Below are positions 44,650 through 49,334 of a stretch of DNA of 49,334 nt, piece by piece; the stretch's first letter is position 1, and each line of letters begins with the position of its first letter. Below the pieces are notes generated by a model. The model had not been told where the DNA came from and ran no database searches. It saw nothing but the letters and a program-made list of their open reading frames with translations. The stretch spans positions 1 through 49,334 of the forward strand of contig JAPLDE010000151.1 in NCBI GenBank assembly GCA_026391855.1, given 5' to 3'. A program made the position numbers and the translations under genes. This DNA is from Bacteroidota bacterium (GTDB taxonomy: Bacteria > Bacteroidota > Bacteroidia > Bacteroidales > CAIXZF01).

Positions 44650-45747
44650 TTAAAGCTTATTTAAGGCAAATGAATAAGCACCAATAGATACAGCCGCGCT
44701 GGTCCCCAAACGGGTCAGGCCAACCCCGGTTCTTTTCATCGGGTCATAATTAACCAGTCTTTCTGTGCCGGGCACCATCACTTTCCGGGCTTCACCAGCC
44801 AGGAACAACTGCCATTCCTTTTCATTTTCAAGGTTGAAGGCCTTGCACTCATATCTTGGAAGTAACTGGCCTTCAATGGTCTCTATTGTGCTGTTCATTT
44901 CTCGTACCAGGCTGGGAAGAAAAAGAGAAGATGCCCCGGATAATCCGCCTCCTATCACGATCAGTCCATCAAGCAGGGTGCTTACATTGGCCAGGGTATC
45001 CCCTACTACTTCACCCAAAACTTCGAAGGCATGTATGGCTGCCTCCCTGTTTCCCGGGTGGGATCCTTCTGCAATATTAAAAATATCCCTTGGTGTCAAT
45101 CCGGGGTTAATTTCTTCTCCTGCTTCCTGTGCGAAAGTTCTTTGTACTGCACGAATACTGGCTCCTTCTTCTGAAAAACACCTGTTATTCAGCTTGTTAC
45201 GCATAACCCAAACCTCTCCTGCAGCGGCATTGTCACCAATGTACAACTGACCGTCCCTGACGATCCCGCCGCCAAACCCGGTTCCCAGCGTGATCCCGAA
45301 AAGATTTCTGTACCGTTTGGGGCTTCCTGCTTTTTCAAGGGCATGGTTTACCTGTGGCAGTAACCCTGCAATGGCCTCCCCGTAGGCGAACAGGTCACCG
45401 TCATTATTGATGAATACCGGTATCCGGAAATGATCCTCCAGCATTGGACCCAAAGCCACCCCTCCCCTGAAAGCAGGTAAATTACCAAGGTCCCCGATTA
45501 TCCCCGCCGGATAATCGGCAGGACCGGGGAAAGCAAAGCTGATGGCTACCGGCTTGTCCTTTAACTGTAGCTGAACGTGAGTAAAACCTGTAATAATAGT
45601 TTCCAGGCAGAGGGTAAGGTCATGGGCATTGGATGGAAGCCTGACAGGAGACACTATTTCTTTATTAGCCTGTATGGCCGAAAAAACAAAGTTTGTCCCT
45701 CCTGCATCGAGGGTCATGACCGTTCTGGTATCGGTTGTTATAGACAT
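44650..45747 (-). CDS. ROK family sugar kinase, zinc motif absent
   Basis: A 365-residue ROK protein, longer than the usual 300-320. It has the ATP phosphate loop LDAGGTNFVFSA near residues 14-25, the active-site region VFINNDGDLFAYGEA and TLGTGFGGGIVRDG, and IVIGGGLSG near the end. The ROK zinc-binding segment (CxCGxxGC) is replaced by NNRCFSEEGASIRAV with a single Cys, so zinc is probably not bound. The most likely role is hexose or N-acetylhexosamine phosphorylation. It follows the MFS sugar transporter by 55 bases, so the two form an uptake-and-activation pair. Confidence 0.85.
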   Translation of the reverse strand: MSITTDTRTVMTLDAGGTNFVFSAIQANKEIVSPVRLPSNAHDLTLCLETIITGFTHVQLQLKDKPVAISFAFPGPADYPAGIIGDLGNLPAFRGGVALGPMLEDHFRIPVFINNDGDLFAYGEAIAGLLPQVNHALEKAGSPKRYRNLFGITLGTGFGGGIVRDGQLYIGDNAAAGEVWVMRNKLNNRCFSEEGASIRAVQRTFAQEAGEEINPGLTPRDIFNIAEGSHPGNREAAIHAFEVLGEVVGDTLANVSTLLDGLIVIGGGLSGASSLFLPSLVREMNSTIETIEGQLLPRYECKAFNLENEKEWQLFLAGEARKVMVPGTERLVNYDPMKRTGVGLTRLGTSAAVSIGAYSFALNKL

Positions 45748-45762
45748 GGAATTTCTGTTAGA

Positions 45763-45796
45763 AAACCCTGACAGGGTTTGAGACCCTGACAGGGCT
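45763..45796. repeat. pair of CCCTGACAGGG palindromes between mfs and rok genes
   Basis: AAACCCTGACAGGGTTT (45763-45779) is followed after three bases by a second ACCCTGACAGGG copy (45783-45794). This palindrome is a common intergenic element in Bacteroidota. Here it lies in the 55-base spacer of an operon and could fold in the transcript. Confidence 0.6.
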
Positions 45797-45802
45797 AAAT
45801 GT

Positions 45803-46972
45803 TTATTTTCTGAATGACACCAGGGCTATATAGGCAACAGCAACCAAAGGTACCACAAAACCAATGGTAACAGAGGTGGCGTCAGCAACGGCACCCATCA
45901 CCGGAGGAAGAATAGCCCCTCCAACGATAGCTGTGACCATTAATCCTGAAAGTTCATTGGTCTTTTCCGGCATGGTATCTACAGTGATACTGAACACCAG
46001 GGGAAAGATATTGGCAAACCCCAGGCCAACCATGATGATGCCGGCGAACACGAGTATCTCACTTCCCAATAACAGGAGCAATATGCCCACGATGGCAATA
46101 ATTACGGTAAGGATCAGGAACAACCTTGGTTTCAATATCCTGAGTATGGCGGAGCCAAGAAACCTTCCAACCAAAATTGGCAGGAAGAACAACGACCAGC
46201 TTATCCATAACCCAAAACCTGTGATGCCGTATTTTTCGCGTAACAGTATGGGAACCCCTGAACTCATCGACACTTCAGCACCAACATAAACAAAAATGGC
46301 CAGCACCATCATCAGTACATATCCATTACCAAGCAGACTGAGGCAGGAAACCAGTGAAGCAGGGCGGCTGCCGCTGTCTTTTTTCTCAGTTACCTTTAAA
46401 GGATAGACAAATAAGAGAGTTACCGCTATCAGGATGGCATAAACAGGAAAAAGAACCGGCCAGTCAAGTCCAAGGTAGGCAACAGCAAAAGGAGGTAGCA
46501 GGAATCCCAGGGAAGAACCGATTGCCTTGACTGACTGGGCCAGTGAAAGATTACTTGAAAATTTACCTTCCGGTGAAACATCCCTCATGATGGGATTACC
46601 GGCAACCTGTAGTGTAGTGGCGCCGGCACCCAGTAACAGGATAGCCAGCAACAAAATATAAAAACTTCCCTGCTGGGAAATCGAAAACTCCACCTTAGGC
46701 CCGTACATGCCGCTGATGATGGGAATTATCAAGCCTACCAGCGCAATGATCAGACCCATGACCAGCAAATATTTCTTGCCTTTTCTGTCCTGGAAAACCC
46801 CCAGTGGGACAGATAGCAGCCCAAACATGATGAACCCTGAAAACGACAGAAACTGGGCTACAAAGTTAGAGAGCTGGAAAGATTCTTTGGCCAGGCCTAC
46901 AAGAGGTCCGACAACGTCTCCAAAGCCCATACACAGAAAGGCAAGGAAAATGGGAAAGGTTTTGTTCTTCAT
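45803..46972 (-). CDS. MFS sugar transporter (FucP/glucose-galactose porter type)
   Basis: A 389-residue permease with 12 hydrophobic segments. It resembles the FHS/glucose-galactose porter group: an N-terminal GFGDVVGPLVG-type segment, QDRKGKKYLLVMG after helix 2, GAGATTLQVAGNPIMRDV in helix 4, and the second half starting near residue 210. These proteins import hexoses with protons. The ROK kinase gene follows, so import plus phosphorylation of a hexose is the likely pathway. The exact sugar is not deducible; glucose, galactose, mannose or fucose are all possible. Confidence 0.82.
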   Translation of the reverse strand: MKNKTFPIFLAFLCMGFGDVVGPLVGLAKESFQLSNFVAQFLSFSGFIMFGLLSVPLGVFQDRKGKKYLLVMGLIIALVGLIIPIISGMYGPKVEFSISQQGSFYILLLAILLLGAGATTLQVAGNPIMRDVSPEGKFSSNLSLAQSVKAIGSSLGFLLPPFAVAYLGLDWPVLFPVYAILIAVTLLFVYPLKVTEKKDSGSRPASLVSCLSLLGNGYVLMMVLAIFVYVGAEVSMSSGVPILLREKYGITGFGLWISWSLFFLPILVGRFLGSAILRILKPRLFLILTVIIAIVGILLLLLGSEILVFAGIIMVGLGFANIFPLVFSITVDTMPEKTNELSGLMVTAIVGGAILPPVMGAVADATSVTIGFVVPLVAVAYIALVSFRK

Positions 46973-47092
46973 GGTTTGAATTTTGTGGTAAAATTAGAAA
47001 ATCTAGCTTTCATGAACGGTATTAATGAAAACGATTGACTGATAAGGAAATCTGAACATATCCTCTGTCAGCAGTTTAGTCTTAGTACGTGT

Positions 47093-47491
47093 TTAACCAA
47101 ACACTAGTCCGAATCTCTTCAGTGTTTCATAAAGCAATTCTTTTTTTACAGGTTTTGTAATAAATTCGTCGCAACCAGCATCAAATGCTTCTTTTTTATT
47201 TTCAGGCCCGGAAAAAGCGGTAACGGCAATAACAGGCAATTCCTTCCGAAATCTTTTTATTCGTCGTGTAGCTTCAAAACCATCCATCTCCGGCATCTTT
47301 AAATCCATCAGAATAAGATCAATTTCCGGATGATCATGGCATATTTCCACCGCTTTAAGGCCATTTACCGCACGAGTGACACACAATAAGGGCGATTTAA
47401 GCACCAATTCAATAAATACAAAATTAACATTGTCGTCTTCTGCAACAAGGATGTTATATTTTCTTTTTGGGTCCCGTTCAATTTGCTTCAT
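47093..47491 (-). CDS. stand-alone response regulator receiver protein next to kaiC
   Basis: A 132-residue single receiver domain without an output module. Key residues: ILVAEDDNVNFVFIEL near residues 14-29 (acidic pocket), phosphoacceptor Asp in LILMDLKMPEMDG, Thr in AVTAFSG and Lys in ITKPVKK. It resembles the receivers of hybrid kinases. I chose the ATG at 47491 since a perfect -7 box lies at 47522-47529, overlapping the region where a start at 47524 would be. It is divergently arranged with kaiC across a 505-base gap; a role in a KaiC signalling pathway is suggested by position only. Confidence 0.85.
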   Translation of the reverse strand: MKQIERDPKRKYNILVAEDDNVNFVFIELVLKSPLLCVTRAVNGLKAVEICHDHPEIDLILMDLKMPEMDGFEATRRIKRFRKELPVIAVTAFSGPENKKEAFDAGCDEFITKPVKKELLYETLKRFGLVFG

Positions 47492-47521
47492 AATTATGCC
47501 TTCTGTCAAAGTGAAGTTGCC

Positions 47522-47553
47522 CAAAGATAGGTCAAATTGCTATAAAAGTCAAT
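47522..47553 (-). promoter_or_regulatory. Bacteroidota-type promoter of the receiver gene
   Basis: On the minus strand: ATTG (47553-47550), a 20-base spacer, TATCTTTG (47529-47522). The ATG at 47491 lies about 30 bases downstream. The -7 box is perfect and the -33 box has one mismatch to TTTG. Confidence 0.55.
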
Positions 47554-47696
47554 TTCGATAAGGGTCCTAAAAATAACAGAATAACCTCTGTCTCATTATC
47601 AATGTTATTCCATTGTTTTTCAAGCACATAAACACAATGTCAATTTTAAATTAACATTGATCGGTTTTATTCGAGAAGAAAAGACATATATTTCAC

Positions 47697-47704
47697 TATC
47701 TTTG
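47697..47704 (+). promoter_or_regulatory. -7 box for kaiC with a long leader
   Basis: TATCTTTG, a perfect TAnnTTTG, 292 bases upstream of the kaiC ATG. No clear -33 TTTG at the usual distance. If used, it gives a leader of about 285 bases that includes the palindrome at 47890-47905; the rest of this 505-base gap shows no open frame of note. Confidence 0.4.
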
Positions 47705-47889
47705 TGTTTAATCAGTTAAATCGTCTTTAGTAAAATTTTCAATAAAAATTTGGTCGGTTTCAGGTTGTCTTTCTGCATCCATAAGCAGGTAGTTGCAATT
47801 TAAACGTTCTTTAAGGCTTGAAAAAATTACATGAGACAATATTTTTCTCTCTGAATTTTTAAAACTGAATGTTCTGATAAAGAGTAACT

Positions 47890-47905
47890 TGCAGTTGGAA
47901 CTGCA
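47890..47905. promoter_or_regulatory. perfect inverted repeat in the kaiC leader
   Basis: TGCAGTT-GG-AACTGCA: a perfect 7-bp inverted repeat with a 2-base centre, about 90 bases upstream of kaiC. It could be an operator or an RNA hairpin; which is not clear from sequence alone. Confidence 0.45.
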
Positions 47906-47996
47906 GGAAAAGATTGCAAATTTGATTAAGTTGTAGTAAAATAATCCGATATTAAAGGGGATTGAACCATAAGGTTGAAAATCTCAAGTTTACAAT

Positions 47997-49334
47997 ATGA
48001 AAAAAGAAGAAAGTAAAGTTTTCAAGACAAAGCTTCTCAAGTCTCCAACAGGAATTCAGGGGTTTGATGAGATAACAGGCGGCGGATTACCAACAGGCAG
48101 ACCTACACTCATTTGTGGGGGTGCAGGTTGTGGAAAAACACTGTTTGGAATGGAGTTTCTTGTACGTGGTGCAACGGTTTTTAACGAACCGGGCGTATTT
48201 ATGTCATTCGAAGAAACGAATGAAGAATTGATCAAAAATGTTGCATCACTCGGTTTTGATTTGGAAGACCTTGTTAAACATAAAAAAATTGCACTCGACC
48301 ACGTTCACATTGAGCGTAGTGAAATAGAAGAAACAGGTGAATACGATTTAGAGGGTTTATTCATTCGACTTGGTTATGCAATTGATTCTGTTGGAGCAAA
48401 ACGTGTTGTATTAGACACGATTGAATCACTTTTTGCAGGATTGCCAAACCAGCTGATCCTCCGCGCTGAACTTCGGCGTTTATTTCGCTGGCTAAAAGAT
48501 AAAGGTGTTACTGCCATCATAACAGGTGAACGTGGAGAAGCAACATTAACCAGGCAAGGTTTGGAAGAATATGTTTCCGATTGTGTTATTATGCTCGACC
48601 ATCGGGTAACCGAACAGAATTCTACCCGTCGTTTACGGGTTGTTAAGTATCGTGGTTCAATGCACGGCACCAATGAGTATCCATTTCTGATTGATGAAAA
48701 TGGTTTTTCAATACTACCGGTAACTTCCTTAGGATTACAACACATTATATCAAGTGAAAGAATCTCAAGTGGAATAATTGCACTTGATACAATGCTTGAA
48801 GGTAAAGGCTATTACCGCGGTAGCACTGTACTTGTCAGCGGTACCGCCGGAGTAGGAAAAACAACCGTAGCAGCTCACTTTGCAGAAGCGGCATGTAAAC
48901 GTGGTGAACGTGTTCTTTATTTCTGTTTCGAAGAATCTCCAAACCAGCTGATGCGTAATATGCTTTCTGTCGGTATAAATTTAGAACCCTGGATGAAAAA
49001 AGGACTCTTACAATTTCAGGCAACCCGTCCGACATTGTATGGTCTTGAAATGCATCTGGCTGTAACTCATAAAGCTGTAAATGAATTCAACCCTCATATT
49101 GTTATTCTGGATCCAATAAATACATTCGTCGTTGGTGATAAAGATATCGAAGTAAAAATGATGTTAATGCGTATTGTTGATTTTCTTAAAGCAAGGCAGA
49201 TAACAGCATTGTTTACCAGTCTGAATGCAAACGAAAGCTCATTAGAGAGTACTGATGTAGGAATATCATCGTTGATTGATACATGGTTATTACTTCGTGA
49301 TATAGAATTAAGCGGTGAGCGAAACAGAGGAATG
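47997..49334 (+). CDS. kaiC: KaiC circadian-clock-type ATPase/kinase (3' end outside the window)
   Basis: The first 446 residues of a two-domain KaiC. CI domain: Walker A GGAGCGKT (41-48), catalytic Glu pair 72-73 in MSFEET, Walker B-like RVVLDTIESL. CII domain: Walker A GTAGVGKTT (282-290) and Glu pair 312-313 in FCFEES. The CII phosphorylation segment TDVGISSLID (419-428) aligns with the cyanobacterial T426-S431-T432 region, giving Thr419, Ser424 and Ser425, so the dual site is Ser-Ser rather than Ser-Thr. Double-domain KaiC proteins autophosphorylate in CII and hydrolyse ATP in CI; in non-cyanobacteria they can act as timers or stress regulators. No kaiA or kaiB is visible; the downstream region is outside the window. 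The gene is open to the window end. A receiver gene is divergent. Confidence 0.93.
   Translation, partial: MKKEESKVFKTKLLKSPTGIQGFDEITGGGLPTGRPTLICGGAGCGKTLFGMEFLVRGATVFNEPGVFMSFEETNEELIKNVASLGFDLEDLVKHKKIALDHVHIERSEIEETGEYDLEGLFIRLGYAIDSVGAKRVVLDTIESLFAGLPNQLILRAELRRLFRWLKDKGVTAIITGERGEATLTRQGLEEYVSDCVIMLDHRVTEQNSTRRLRVVKYRGSMHGTNEYPFLIDENGFSILPVTSLGLQHIISSERISSGIIALDTMLEGKGYYRGSTVLVSGTAGVGKTTVAAHFAEAACKRGERVLYFCFEESPNQLMRNMLSVGINLEPWMKKGLLQFQATRPTLYGLEMHLAVTHKAVNEFNPHIVILDPINTFVVGDKDIEVKMMLMRIVDFLKARQITALFTSLNANESSLESTDVGISSLIDTWLLLRDIELSGERNRGM

Noticed and set aside
46985..47040. LacI-type operator upstream of the MFS gene (GAAAACGATT)
   Set aside because: Only one half-site is visible, with no symmetric partner and no LacI-family gene nearby.
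48374..49035. Minus-strand open frames opposite kaiC
   Set aside because: They run opposite the conserved KaiC frame and have no recognisable motifs.

Overview
The window looks like a chromosomal segment of a Bacteroidota bacterium, probably Bacteroidales or a related lineage. The evidence is two giant secreted proteins ending in type IX secretion (T9SS) sorting domains, several LytTR-type two-component regulators, a remnant of a GldM-like C-terminal domain, weak or absent Shine-Dalgarno sites, and repeated -7 boxes of the TAnnTTTG form, several with an upstream TTTG/TTG box. I found no tRNA, rRNA, CRISPR array, insertion sequence or prophage gene. Genes are dense and most fall in clear operons.

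Layout. 1-5.2 kb (minus strand): a TetR regulator and an isoprenylcysteine-methyltransferase-like membrane protein, each behind a copy of the same palindromic operator; a small lipoprotein; a decayed GldM-like fragment; a SAM methyltransferase; and a membrane-anchored MutS-family ATPase. 5.3-14.1 kb (plus): an OPT oligopeptide transporter with peptidase T (peptide uptake and breakdown), then xdhC-xdhA-xdhB (xanthine dehydrogenase, with xdhA broken in its first iron-sulfur motif) and a DMT-family permease. 14.5-26.5 kb: two giant T9SS cargo proteins (2000 and about 1265 residues) around a convergent YfhO-like membrane protein. The first carries ten tandem 44-residue repeats that I do not recognise. 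Both end in the same module: CnaB-like fold, dockerin-like, cohesin-like, T9SS sorting domain. 26.5-33.7 kb: a DUF1684 protein, a GH38 family protein translationally coupled to a receiver-only response regulator, an FkbM methyltransferase, a secreted MEMO-family protein and an Asp/Glu racemase homologue.

34-36.5 kb (minus): a LiaF-like protein, a LytS-type histidine kinase and a LytTR response regulator form an envelope-sensing operon. 36.6-43.7 kb (minus) is the most striking region: an almost gapless six-gene operon with glucose-1-phosphate cytidylyltransferase (broken by a deletion), CDP-glucose 4,6-dehydratase, an SDR epimerase/reductase, a TPR plus outer-membrane-barrel exporter, a cellulose-synthase-like GT2 and a membrane-anchored GH26 hydrolase. 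I read it as a synthase-dependent exopolysaccharide system combined with CDP-deoxysugar synthesis. 43.8-47 kb: an orphan LytTR regulator and an MFS sugar transporter with a ROK kinase. 47-49.3 kb: a stand-alone receiver protein divergent from a double-domain KaiC that runs off the window and keeps a Thr/Ser/Ser version of the clock phosphorylation sites.

Three genes are disrupted (GldM-like fragment, xdhA, rfbF). The xdhA and rfbF lesions are internal gaps of roughly 7 and 16 nt next to conserved motifs. They could be true pseudogenes or consensus errors in the assembly; read mapping would decide.
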